Assembly: GCF_001544695.2 (NCBI RefSeq) | Contig: NZ_FCOM02000001.1 | Span: 186,001 to 250,000 of the forward strand | Length of the DNA: 64,000 bases | Direction of reading: 5' to 3' | From: Caballeronia arvi | GTDB lineage: Bacteria; Pseudomonadota; Gammaproteobacteria; Burkholderiales; Burkholderiaceae | In this document: piece by piece, positions 42,006-50,844 of the stretch | How the letters are laid out: each line of letters opens with the position of its first letter | Position numbering within the stretch: position 1 is the stretch's first letter | Notes under the pieces: model-generated | What the model was told of the DNA's origin: nothing | Seen by the model: the letters and a program-made list of their open reading frames with translations, nothing else | The model's database searches: none | Made by a program: the position numbers and the translations under genes

Positions 42006-42623
42006 ATGACCGACATGAATCCAGGCTTTTTCGGCAGGATAGGCATCGCCTTCGGCGCCTTCTTCGGCATTCTGGGCAATGCGGCGTTCGCGGGCCGCGT
42101 GCAGCGGCTGCGCGAAGCGCCGCTCGCGCCCGAAGCCGCCCCTGAAGTCTCGCCCGAAGCCGCGCCGCAAGCACCGAAAGCGCCGCAACCGCCCAAGCCC
42201 GCCGCCGCGCCCGTGCAACCCGCGCCATCGGCGCTGAAGGAAGCGAGCCCGGTCGCCGCGCTGCAACTGCTCGGTCTCTTGCAGCGCGACGCGCGTTTCA
42301 TCGATTTCGTCGAAGAAGACATCGCCAAATACAGCGACGCCGATATAGGCGCGGCCGCCCGCCTCGTGCACGACGGCTGCCGCGCGGTGCTGCGCGAGCA
42401 TTTTTCGATCAAGCCGGTGCGCGGCGAAGCCGAAGGCACCCGCGTCACGCTGCAGGAAGGTTTCGATGCAGCCGCAGTGCGCCTGACGGGCAATGTCGTC
42501 GGCAAGCCGCCCTTTTCGGGCAGCATCAGCCATCGCGGATGGAAGGTCGAAGACACGCGCCTGCCGAAGCTCGCGCCGTCCCATGATGCGAGCATCGTCG
42601 CGCCGGCGGAGGTGGAACTGTGA
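42006..42623 (+). CDS. DUF2760 protein of the twin-Hsp70 operon
   Basis: 205 residues from the ATG at 42006 (CAGGAG upstream). An N-terminal hydrophobic helix (FFGRIGIAFGAFFGILGNAAFAG) could anchor it in the membrane, followed by a Pro/Ala/Glu linker (residues about 40-75) and the DUF2760 domain (LQLLGLLQRDARFIDFVEEDIAKYSDADIGAAARLVHDGC ... FSGSISHRGWKVEDTRLPKL). It overlaps the first Hsp70 gene at GTGA. It occurs with Hsp70 pairs in many proteobacteria; its function is unknown and co-chaperone activity is only a guess. Confidence 0.88.
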   Translation: MTDMNPGFFGRIGIAFGAFFGILGNAAFAGRVQRLREAPLAPEAAPEVSPEAAPQAPKAPQPPKPAAAPVQPAPSALKEASPVAALQLLGLLQRDARFIDFVEEDIAKYSDADIGAAARLVHDGCRAVLREHFSIKPVRGEAEGTRVTLQEGFDAAAVRLTGNVVGKPPFSGSISHRGWKVEDTRLPKLAPSHDASIVAPAEVEL

Positions 42624-44506
42624 GCGATATCAACTCGAACGAAAACCAGGCGCGCTATTCGATCGGCGTCGATCTCGGCACGACGCATTGCGCGCTGTCC
42701 TATGTCGACATGAGCGCGAGCGACGGCGAAAAGACCGCGCAAGGCGTGCTCCCCGTCGCGCAACTGACCGCGCCCGGCGCCGCCGAAGAACGCGATCTGC
42801 TGCCTTCGTTTCTCTATCTGCCGCATGAAAACGAGCTCGCGCCCGGCGATCTGACGCTGCCGTGGACGCAGGAGCGCAAGTTCATCGTCGGCGAACTGGC
42901 GCGTACGCGTGGCGCGGGCACGCCGATCCGCCTCGTCTCCAGCGCGAAAAGCTGGCTGTGCCATCCGGGCGTCGATCGCCGCGCGGCGATTCTGCCGTCC
43001 GATGCGCCCGAGGAAGTCGAGCGCGTGTCGCCGATGGAAAGCTCGGTGCGCTATCTGACGCACCTGCGCGAGGCGTGGAATCACGCGCATCCGGATGCGC
43101 CGTTCGATCAGCAGGACGTCACCGTGACGATTCCCGCGTCCTTCGATCCCGCCGCGCGCGAACTCACCGCCGAAGCGGCGGCCGCTGCCGGCTACACGCG
43201 CATGACGCTGCTCGAAGAGCCGCAGGCCGCGCTCTACAGCTGGATTCAGAAGTCGGGCGGCGGCTGGCGCAAGCAGGTCAAAGTGGGCGATGTGATTCTC
43301 GTCGTCGATGTCGGCGGGGGCACGACCGACTTGTCGCTGATCGCGGTCGTCGAGCGCGAAGGGAATCTGGAGCTGCATCGCGTCGCGGTCGGCGAGCATA
43401 TCCTGCTCGGCGGCGACAACATGGATCTCGCGCTCGCGCACACCGTCGCGCGCAAGCTCGCCGCGGCCGGCACGCAGCCCGATCCGTGGCAGTTGCGCGC
43501 GCTCACCTACGCGTGCCGTTCGGCCAAGGAAACGCTGCTCTCCGATCCGTCCGCCGACGCCGTGCCGCTCGTCGTGCCGAGCCGTGGCTCGAAGCTGATC
43601 GGCGGGTCGCTGCGCACCGAACTCACGCGCGCGGAGCTCACGCAGATTCTGCTCGAAGGCTTTTTCCCGCAAGTCGATGCCGCGGCGCGGCCGGTTTCAC
43701 GCGCCCGCGTCGGCCTGACGCAACTCGGTCTGCCGTACGCGCAGGATGCCGCCGTCACGCGCCATCTCGCCGCGTTCCTTGGGCGTCAGGTGAATGCGCT
43801 CGCGGAAGTCGAAGGGCTTCAGCATCAGGCACCGCAAGGCGCGACGCTGCTGCATCCGACCGTCGTGCTGTTCAACGGCGGCGTGTTCAAGTCGCCGCTG
43901 CTCGTCGAGCGCGTGATGACGACGCTGAACGCATGGCTCGCCGCCGAGAACGCGCCGCCCGCGCGCCTGCTCGAAGGCGCGGATCTCGATCTCGCCGTCG
44001 CGCGCGGCGCGGCCTATTACGGCTACGTGCGGCGCGGCAAGGGCGTGCGTATCCGCGGCGGCACGGCGCGCGCGTACTACGTCGCGGTCGAATCGGCGAT
44101 GCCCGCCGTCCCCGGACTGGAGCCGCCCGTGCAGGCGCTGTGCGTCGCGCCGTTCGGCATGGAAGAAGGCACCGACGCCCCCTTGCCCGCGCAGGAATTC
44201 GGGCTCGTCGTCGGCGAGCCGGTGCATTTCCGCTTCTTCGGCTCGTCGGTGCGGCGTCAGGATCAGGTCGGCACGCTGCTCGAATACTGGCAGCCGGACG
44301 AATTGCAGGAGCTCGAAGAGATCGAGGCATCGCTGCCGCCCGAAGGCCGCACGCCGGGCGAAGTCGTGCCCGTCAAGCTGCACGCGCGCGTGACCGAAGC
44401 GGGCACGCTCGAACTCGAAGCGATTCCGCGCGGCTCGTCCGAGCGCTGGAAGGTCGAATTCGACGTGCGCGGCGGCGTCAGTGCGGATCAGGGCATGGGC
44501 CTGTAA
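42620..44506 (+). CDS. Hsp70-family protein, first of a divergent pair
   Basis: 628 residues, GTG start overlapping the DUF2760 stop, with GGAGGTGG upstream. The ATPase motifs are present: phosphate 1 GVDLGTTHCALSYVD, phosphate 2 VVDVGGGTTDLSLI, adenosine-binding LFNGGVFKSPLL. The sequence differs from DnaK after the ATPase domain: no standard substrate-binding linker or EEVD-type lid is visible, and the C-terminus (about residue 500 on) is a short beta-rich region. It is therefore not the housekeeping DnaK. It is transcribed with a second, longer Hsp70. Confidence 0.9.
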   Translation: MSDINSNENQARYSIGVDLGTTHCALSYVDMSASDGEKTAQGVLPVAQLTAPGAAEERDLLPSFLYLPHENELAPGDLTLPWTQERKFIVGELARTRGAGTPIRLVSSAKSWLCHPGVDRRAAILPSDAPEEVERVSPMESSVRYLTHLREAWNHAHPDAPFDQQDVTVTIPASFDPAARELTAEAAAAAGYTRMTLLEEPQAALYSWIQKSGGGWRKQVKVGDVILVVDVGGGTTDLSLIAVVEREGNLELHRVAVGEHILLGGDNMDLALAHTVARKLAAAGTQPDPWQLRALTYACRSAKETLLSDPSADAVPLVVPSRGSKLIGGSLRTELTRAELTQILLEGFFPQVDAAARPVSRARVGLTQLGLPYAQDAAVTRHLAAFLGRQVNALAEVEGLQHQAPQGATLLHPTVVLFNGGVFKSPLLVERVMTTLNAWLAAENAPPARLLEGADLDLAVARGAAYYGYVRRGKGVRIRGGTARAYYVAVESAMPAVPGLEPPVQALCVAPFGMEEGTDAPLPAQEFGLVVGEPVHFRFFGSSVRRQDQVGTLLEYWQPDELQELEEIEASLPPEGRTPGEVVPVKLHARVTEAGTLELEAIPRGSSERWKVEFDVRGGVSADQGMGL

Positions 44507-47305
44507 GTGTCCACCCGCAAGAAGAAGGCATCAAGCGAGGCGGCGGGCGCGCGGTACAGCGTCGGCATCGATCTGGGGACGAGCAATACCGTCGTCGCTT
44601 ATGCGGAAACCGGCTCGAACGATATCCGCGTGTTCGAGATCGAGCAGCTCGTCGGCGCGGGCGAGGTCGCTGCGCTGCCGCTTTTGCCGTCGTTGCGCTA
44701 TCACTTCGCGCCGGGCGAACTGAAATCCGAAGATCTGCAACTGCCGTGGGGCGAGATGGAAGCGCCCGCCGTCATCGGCCGGTTCGCGCGGACGCTGGGC
44801 GCGCAGGTGCCCGGACGGCTCGTGTCGAGCGCGAAGAGCTGGTTGTCGCATGCGGCCGTCGATCGTCTCGCGCCGATTCTCCCGTGGGGCGCGGGCGACG
44901 ACGTCGAAAAAATCTCGCCCGTGATCGCCAGCGCGAGCTATCTGGCGCACGTGCACGCCGCGTGGAACGAGCGCTTTCCGGACGCGCCGCTGGACGCGCA
45001 GGACGTCGTGCTGACCGTGCCCGCTTCCTTCGACGAAGGCGCGCGCGCCCTCACGCTCGAAGCGGCGCGCATGGCGGGACTCGAAACGCTGCGGCTGCTC
45101 GAGGAACCGCAGGCCGCGTTTTACGACTGGCTGTTTCATCATCGCGCGACGCTTGGGCGTGAGCTCGCCGCGACGCGCCTCGTGCTGATCGTCGATGTCG
45201 GCGGCGGCACGACCGACCTCACGCTCATTCAAGTGGCGATGAAGGACGGCGAGCCCGAACTGACGCGCATCGGCGTGGGCAACCATCTGATGCTCGGCGG
45301 CGACAACATGGACCTCGCGCTCGCGCATCTCGTCGAAAAGCGGCTCGCGGACGGCGATACGCGCCTGTCCGCCGCGCGTCTGTCGCAACTGGTCGAGCGC
45401 TGCCGCACCGCGAAGGAGCAACTGCTCGGCGAAAATGCGCCCGCCTCCACGTCGATCACGCTGCTCGGCGCGGGGTCGAAGCTCATTGGCGGCGCGCGCT
45501 CGACCGATGTCAGGCGCGACGAAATCGAGCAGATCATCGTCGAAGGCTTCTTTCCGATGGTGTCCGCGAGCGACCGGCCGACGCGCGCGCGTGGCGGCAT
45601 CGTCGAATTCGGGCTGCCTTATGCAAGCGATGCGGCCATCACCCGGCATATCGCGGCGTTTCTCGGCCAGCACGCGGGCGAGGCGAGAAAAGCGCTCGAC
45701 GCGAACGCCGATACGCTCGCCATTCCGGACACCTTGCTGCTGAACGGCGGCGTGTTTCGCGCCGCCCCGCTCGCGCGCCGCATCGCCGATACGTTGTCCG
45801 GATGGCGCGGCGAAGCCGTCAACGTGCTCGCGAACGGTAATCCCGATGTCGCTGTCGCGCGCGGCGCGGTCGCCTATGCGCTCGCGCGCGCGGGCCAAGC
45901 GCCGAAGATCGGCGGCGGCTCGGCGCGCAGCTTCTTCCTGCTGCTCGAAGACGATGTGAACGCGACGCGCGGCGTCTGCGTGCTGCCGCGCGGCACCGAA
46001 GAAGGCCAGGCGATCCATCTCGCGGACCGCACTTTCGCGCTCACGCTCGGCGCGCCGGTGCGCTTTCACCTGGCGTCATCGGTCGCGGAGACCGCGTACA
46101 AGGCGGGCGAACTCGCGGACCTCGCGGCGGCATCGGGCGATTTCGTCCGCTTGCCGCCGATCGCGACGGTCGTCGATCCACGCGCCGCCGACAAGGGCAA
46201 AGCCCGCGAAACGCCCGTGCAACTGACGACGTCGCTGACGGAAATCGGCACGCTGGAAATGCATTGCATCGCCGTCGACGATCCGAAGCAGCGCTGGCTG
46301 CTGGAGTTCCAGTTGCGTCGCGAAGCGCCCGACAGCGACGACGCCGTGCCTGAAACGCATCCGGCGCTGCCGAAGGCCATCGAACTGATCGACCGCACGT
46401 TCGGCGCGAAGTCGCACGACGTCGGCCCGAAGGAAGTCAAACGCCTGCGCGCGCAGCTCGAACAGACGCTCGGCGCGCGCGATACATGGGACATCGCGCT
46501 CTTGCGCGAGCTGTTCGGCGCGCTGTTCGAACGCGCGAAGAAACGCCGCCGCAGCGCCGATCACGAGCGCCTGTGGCTCAATCTCGCGGGCTACTGCATG
46601 CGGCCGGGCTTCGGTCATCCGCTCGACGAATGGCGCGTCGAGCAGTTGTGGACGCTCTTCGATCAGGGCATCCAGTACAGCAGCGAAAGCCAGATCTGGT
46701 CCGAATGGTGGACGCTCTGGCGCCGCGCGGCGGGCGGCCTGCCCGAAGCGGCGCAGTTGCGGCTTCTGGACGACATGGCTTTCGTGCTCCAGCCGCCGGG
46801 AACCAGCCGCTATCGCAAGGCCGCGGGCGCGGCGCGCGCGGGCTACGAAGACATGGTGCGGCTCGCGGCGTCGCTGGAGCGCGTGCCGGTCGAACGCAAG
46901 ATCGAGGTCGGCGAGTGGCTGCTCACGCGCCTCAAAAAGCCTTCCGAGAGCGTGCAGAGCTGGTGGGCGCTCGGGCGTATCGGCGCGCGTGCGCCCTTCT
47001 ACGGCAGCGCGCACGGTGTCGTGCCGCCGGATATCGCCGTCGCCTGGCTCGATGCGATCCTCGCGCTCGACTGGAAAAAGATCGATCCCGCCGCGTTCGC
47101 CGCCGTGCAGATCGCCCGCATGACCGGCGACCGCTCGCGCGACCTGCCCGACGATGCGCGCGCCGCCGTGGTCCAGCGCCTGGAAACGATGGGCGCGGCA
47201 GCGGCGTGGACCGCGATGGTGCGCGAGACTGTCGAACTCGATCGCGCGGACGTCGGCCGCGTGTTCGGCGAAACGCTGCCGGCGGGGCTGAAGCTCATCG
47301 GCTGA
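44507..47305 (+). CDS. Large Hsp70-family protein with C-terminal DUF3731-like region
   Basis: 932 residues, GTG start immediately after the TAA of the first Hsp70. The basic N-terminus (STRKKKASSE) precedes an Hsp70 ATPase domain with GIDLGTSNTVVAYAETG, LIVDVGGGTTDLTLI and LLNGGVFRAAPLA. Residues from about 620 on form an additional all-helical region (KRLRAQLEQTLGARDTWDIALLRELFGALFERAKKRRRS, LWLNLAGYCMRPGFGHPLDEWRVEQLW) of the DUF3731 type instead of a DnaK lid. It is about 300 residues longer than DnaK. The three-gene operon is conserved in proteobacteria but its clients are not known. Confidence 0.9.
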   Translation: MSTRKKKASSEAAGARYSVGIDLGTSNTVVAYAETGSNDIRVFEIEQLVGAGEVAALPLLPSLRYHFAPGELKSEDLQLPWGEMEAPAVIGRFARTLGAQVPGRLVSSAKSWLSHAAVDRLAPILPWGAGDDVEKISPVIASASYLAHVHAAWNERFPDAPLDAQDVVLTVPASFDEGARALTLEAARMAGLETLRLLEEPQAAFYDWLFHHRATLGRELAATRLVLIVDVGGGTTDLTLIQVAMKDGEPELTRIGVGNHLMLGGDNMDLALAHLVEKRLADGDTRLSAARLSQLVERCRTAKEQLLGENAPASTSITLLGAGSKLIGGARSTDVRRDEIEQIIVEGFFPMVSASDRPTRARGGIVEFGLPYASDAAITRHIAAFLGQHAGEARKALDANADTLAIPDTLLLNGGVFRAAPLARRIADTLSGWRGEAVNVLANGNPDVAVARGAVAYALARAGQAPKIGGGSARSFFLLLEDDVNATRGVCVLPRGTEEGQAIHLADRTFALTLGAPVRFHLASSVAETAYKAGELADLAAASGDFVRLPPIATVVDPRAADKGKARETPVQLTTSLTEIGTLEMHCIAVDDPKQRWLLEFQLRREAPDSDDAVPETHPALPKAIELIDRTFGAKSHDVGPKEVKRLRAQLEQTLGARDTWDIALLRELFGALFERAKKRRRSADHERLWLNLAGYCMRPGFGHPLDEWRVEQLWTLFDQGIQYSSESQIWSEWWTLWRRAAGGLPEAAQLRLLDDMAFVLQPPGTSRYRKAAGAARAGYEDMVRLAASLERVPVERKIEVGEWLLTRLKKPSESVQSWWALGRIGARAPFYGSAHGVVPPDIAVAWLDAILALDWKKIDPAAFAAVQIARMTGDRSRDLPDDARAAVVQRLETMGAAAAWTAMVRETVELDRADVGRVFGETLPAGLKLIG

Positions 47306-47393
47306 AGGCGTCGACATGCATCGACATTTCATCGAAATGCTTCGCTCTCAGAAGTTTTTACGGCCGATGCGTTGCGGGCAGGCCGCACGCGTC

Positions 47394-47422
47394 TTGAATA
47401 CGGGCTGGCTGCATCCTATGGT
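47394..47422 (+). promoter_or_regulatory. Sigma-70-like promoter of the small Lys-rich protein gene
   Basis: TTGAAT, 17 bases, TATGGT. The predicted start is near 47429, next to the palindrome at 47430-47445. Confidence 0.55.
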
Positions 47423-47429
47423 TATCAGT

Positions 47430-47445
47430 GTGTCCATATGGACAC
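47430..47445. promoter_or_regulatory. Perfect 16-bp palindrome at the predicted transcription start
   Basis: GTGTCCATATGGACAC is a full two-fold palindrome; outer CAGT and ACTG extend it with a small bulge. It sits at about +1 to +16 of the promoter just upstream and 19 bases before the ATG at 47464, so a bound repressor would block transcription. The regulator is unknown. Confidence 0.65.
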
Positions 47446-47463
47446 GCACTGAAGGAGGTCAGC

Positions 47464-47622
47464 ATGCCATCCCCACGCAAGGCTCAAGCGAGCCAACCCG
47501 CTGAAACGGAAATGTCGAGCCGCAAGAAAACGGCCGGCAGCAAGGCATCGCCCGCGAAGGCTGCAGGCGCGAAGGAAATGCAGGTCACGAAGCGCACCAC
47601 CAAGGCCAAACCGAAATCCTGA
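47464..47622 (+). CDS. Small Lys/Ala-rich basic protein
   Basis: 52 residues beginning MPSPRKAQASQPAETEM, with Lys, Ala, Ser and Thr as the main residues and KK, KAK motifs (KASPAKAAGAKEMQ, KRTTKAKPKS). It has no hydrophobic core and resembles the tails of histone H1-like bacterial proteins, so nucleic-acid binding is possible. The ATG is preceded by an excellent GAAGGAGG ribosome binding site, a promoter and a palindromic operator, which support a real, regulated gene. Confidence 0.7.
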   Translation: MPSPRKAQASQPAETEMSSRKKTAGSKASPAKAAGAKEMQVTKRTTKAKPKS

Positions 47623-47863
47623 GCAAGGCTGCCCTCGTCATCGCGCGGGGGGCATTCGAAATGGCTGTCCTTCGAAGCGGCGAGCGAATACGAGACGCTC
47701 GCCGTTCGGCTTCCTTCCCTTCCCCCTCCCGCCTCGCCGCCTGTCGCCGGAAACACGCCGAATAGACGCAATAATTTCCGGCTTTAACGGCGGATTGCTA
47801 AAAAAAGGCGTATTGGTATGACCGCATTGGCCTAAAGTAGATATCCCGTATCCGCAAGCGAGC

Positions 47864-49882
47864 ATGAAGATGGCCGTACCCCAACGCGCCGCCGGTGCAC
47901 GCACCCCAGGGATTCTGTTCGCGGCCGCCCGTGAGGCCGGCACGAGCCTGGTGCGCAATCTCTCGATTCCGGCGCCGTTCTCCGACGCCGCGCTGGAAGC
48001 GCAGTTTCTCGAAGACCACAGCCAGCGCTTCTGCGCGTTCCGGCGCGCATCGACGCTGCTCGCGCTCGCCATCTGGACATGCTTTCTCTGGTGGGATTTC
48101 AGCTTCGCGCGCGGCAATCAGGCGCTCGATTCGCGCCTTCCGACCATCCTCGCCGTGCGCTTCGCGGGCATCGCGCTGCTGTTTTTCGTCGGCGTGCTGG
48201 TGCTGCGGCCGTCGTTCCGCTCGCACGCGAGCTCGCAGCGCATCATTCTCACGGGCATCTACGGCCTCCTGTGCCTGATCCTCGCGCTGGTGGCGATCAC
48301 GCCCGCGCCCTATAACTACACGCAGCATTTCATCGGGCTGTGTCTCGCGCTGTTCTTCCAGTTCAGCTTCTTCTACCTGCGCTCGCGCGTCGCGCTGACG
48401 GCCGGGATCATCACGCTGGGATCGATCATCGTCGTGCAGACGGGTTTTCATCTGCTGAACACGGAAGACTTCTTCGCCGGCCTCTTCTATATGTTCAACG
48501 TCGTGGTCGTGGGGCACGGCGTCTGCACGCACGCCGAACGCGTGTCGCGCGAACGCTATAGCTCGGAGCGCGCGCTCGCGTCGCTCAACGACGAGCTGCG
48601 CACCGCGAATGTCTCGCTCGGCCGCAAGAACCGCGAACTGGAAGTGTCGAAGAAGGATCAGGAGAACAAAACCAACGCGCTCCTCGCGCTGCGCGAGCAG
48701 CAGATGATCGCCGCGCAGACCGCGAGCCGCGACAAGTCCAACTTTCTCGCCGCCGCGACCCACGATCTGCGCCAGCCGATGCACGCGCTCAACCTGTTCC
48801 TGCAGGCCGCCGCCGAAGCCATCCGCAACGGCGAGTTCGATCAGGCCGAGCGGCTCATCAACGAATGCGGACGCTCGTCCGTGATCCTCGCGCGCCTGCT
48901 GAACGCCGTGCTCGATCTGTCGCGGCTGGAATCGGGGCGCGTCGTGCCGCGTTATCACGTGTTCGACGTGCGCGGCATCGTCGAGGAAGCGGCCGAGCAG
49001 TTGCGCCCGTTCGCGTCGAGCCGCGGCGTCGAATTGCGGCTGCGACTGCCGAAGGAGGAAGTCGTCTGCGTGAGGAGCGACGCGCACTGGCTCGGTCGCG
49101 CGGTCGCCAATCTCGTGTCGAACGGCATCAAGTACGCGGACACGAGCAAGGCGTCGAAGCCGACGGTGATCATCGGCGTAGTGCGCTCGCCAACGCGCGC
49201 GCGCATCGACGTGCTGGATAACGGCATCGGCATTCCGGCCGATTATTTCGACGCGATCTTCCAGCCGTTCTTTCAGGTCGACAATCCCGAGCAGGATCGC
49301 GACAAGGGCCTCGGGTTGGGGCTGTCGATCGTCAATGCGGTGATATCGATGCTGGATCAGCACCGCATCGAGCTCAAATCCACCGAAGGGCGCGGCTCGC
49401 GCTTTTCGCTGGAAATGCCGCTGTGCGGGCCGTCGCTGGATCAGCCGTCCGGCCGCGCGCCCGCGCGTTCGGAAGCGGCCGAGGCTGCGCAACTCAGCGG
49501 GCGCTACGTGCTGCTCGTGGAGGACGACGGCCTCGTGCGCGCATCCACCGAAGCGCTGCTTTCGCAATGGGGCGTGCTCTACGACTCCGCCGCGACCTTC
49601 GAGGAATACGAGGAGATTCTCGCGACCATCGAGCGCTTCCCCGATCTGATCATCACCGATTACCGGCTGCGCGACTTCAAGACCGCGCGCGAAGTCGCCA
49701 TGCTGAGCGCGCGCAAGCTCGGGCGACCCTGCCCTTGCCTCGTTGTGACGGGCGAGCCGTCCGCGACGATCGTGCCGCTCGCGTGCGACCACGACGTGCT
49801 GTCGAAGCCCGTGAGCCCTGCCGAATTGCGGCGCGAAATGGTGACGCTGATCGCGGGAGAGTGCGCGGTGGCGACGGCATGA
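47864..49882 (+). CDS. Membrane hybrid sensor histidine kinase
   Basis: 672 residues. The N-terminal half has about six membrane helices (for example STLLALAIWTCFLWWDFSF, FAGIALLFFVGVLVL, IYGLLCLILALVAITP), a coiled-coil (about 225-285), a HisKA box with H300 in AAATHDLRQPMHALNLFLQ, an ATPase domain (NLVSNGIKYAD, DNGIGIP, DKGLGLGLSIV) and a C-terminal receiver with D599 in LIITDYRLRDF and K in LSKPVSP. No output regulator is nearby. Its TGA overlaps the ATG of a nucleoside hydrolase gene. The signal sensed is unknown. Confidence 0.9.
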   Translation: MKMAVPQRAAGARTPGILFAAAREAGTSLVRNLSIPAPFSDAALEAQFLEDHSQRFCAFRRASTLLALAIWTCFLWWDFSFARGNQALDSRLPTILAVRFAGIALLFFVGVLVLRPSFRSHASSQRIILTGIYGLLCLILALVAITPAPYNYTQHFIGLCLALFFQFSFFYLRSRVALTAGIITLGSIIVVQTGFHLLNTEDFFAGLFYMFNVVVVGHGVCTHAERVSRERYSSERALASLNDELRTANVSLGRKNRELEVSKKDQENKTNALLALREQQMIAAQTASRDKSNFLAAATHDLRQPMHALNLFLQAAAEAIRNGEFDQAERLINECGRSSVILARLLNAVLDLSRLESGRVVPRYHVFDVRGIVEEAAEQLRPFASSRGVELRLRLPKEEVVCVRSDAHWLGRAVANLVSNGIKYADTSKASKPTVIIGVVRSPTRARIDVLDNGIGIPADYFDAIFQPFFQVDNPEQDRDKGLGLGLSIVNAVISMLDQHRIELKSTEGRGSRFSLEMPLCGPSLDQPSGRAPARSEAAEAAQLSGRYVLLVEDDGLVRASTEALLSQWGVLYDSAATFEEYEEILATIERFPDLIITDYRLRDFKTAREVAMLSARKLGRPCPCLVVTGEPSATIVPLACDHDVLSKPVSPAELRREMVTLIAGECAVATA

Positions 49883-50844
49883 CGAAGCACCGCATCATCT
49901 ACGACACCGATCCCGGTATCGACGACGCCATCGCGCTCGTGTTTCTGGCGCGACATCCGGCGATCGAGCTCGTGGGCATCACGAGCGTGTTCGGCAATGC
50001 CGATATCGACACGACGTCGAAAAACGCGCGCTATCTCGCGTCGCGCTTCGCGCCGCACGTGCCGGTCGCGCGCGGCGCGGCGGCGCCGTTGAAGTGCCCG
50101 GCGCCGGAGCCGATTTCGCACATCCACGGCCACGACGCGCTCGGCGATATCGAGCGGATCGGCCATGTCGACAAGCCCGAAGACGGTCGCGCGGCGCATC
50201 GCTTCATGATCGACGCGGTGCGGGCGCATCCCGGTGAAATCACCCTGCTCGCGGTCGGGCCGATGACCAATCTCGCGCTCGCCTTGCAGGAAGCGCCGGA
50301 CATCGCGGCGCTCGTGCGCGAAGTCGTCGTGATGGGCGGCGCGTTCGGCATCAACGGCACGCTCGGCAACGCGACGCCCGCCGCCGAAGCGAACATGCAC
50401 GCCGACCCTGACGCCGCCGATATCGTCTTCGGCGCGCCGTGGAAAGTGTCGATCGTCGGACTCGACGTCACGCACGAAACCGTGATGACGACCGCGTTTC
50501 TGGCCTCGCTGCGCGACCGCGCGGGCGATGCGGGCCGCTTCGTGTGGGACGTGTCGCGCTTTTACGAGCGTTTCCATGCAAACGACGGCATGAGCCGGGG
50601 CATCTACGCGCACGACTACTCGGCGGCGGCGTTCGTCGTCGCGCGCGAGCTTTACACGACGCGCAGCGGCCCGGTGCGCGTGCTGACCGATGGCATCGCG
50701 GCGGGCCTCACGATACAAAAGCCCGCGTCGATGCGCACGGACACGCCCGCACCCGACTGGGACACGCGGCCGGCCTGCGATGCGTGCATCGGCGTGGATG
50801 CGGACGCTGTGCTCGATTTATTCGCGCGAACGTTAACGAGCTAA
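49879..50844 (+). CDS. Inosine/uridine-preferring nucleoside hydrolase
   Basis: 321 residues. The Ca2+-binding aspartate cluster DTDPGIDDA is at residues 9-17, and the family motifs LLAVGPMTNLALAL, VVMGGAFG and the C-terminal DVSRFYERFHANDG...HDYSAAAFVV are present. It cleaves ribonucleosides to base and ribose for salvage. The ATG overlaps the stop of the hybrid kinase gene by four bases, which implies coupled translation with a sensor. The 3' end overlaps the convergent esterase gene by 12 bases. Confidence 0.92.
   Translation: MTKHRIIYDTDPGIDDAIALVFLARHPAIELVGITSVFGNADIDTTSKNARYLASRFAPHVPVARGAAAPLKCPAPEPISHIHGHDALGDIERIGHVDKPEDGRAAHRFMIDAVRAHPGEITLLAVGPMTNLALALQEAPDIAALVREVVVMGGAFGINGTLGNATPAAEANMHADPDAADIVFGAPWKVSIVGLDVTHETVMTTAFLASLRDRAGDAGRFVWDVSRFYERFHANDGMSRGIYAHDYSAAAFVVARELYTTRSGPVRVLTDGIAAGLTIQKPASMRTDTPAPDWDTRPACDACIGVDADAVLDLFARTLTS

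Noticed and set aside
47325..47345. Small inverted repeat CATTTC-ATC-GAAATG after the second Hsp70 gene as a terminator
   Set aside because: Only six base pairs with a three-base loop and no U-tract.
47798..49792. A 664-codon antisense frame over the hybrid kinase
   Set aside because: No motifs; the plus strand encodes every expected kinase and receiver motif.
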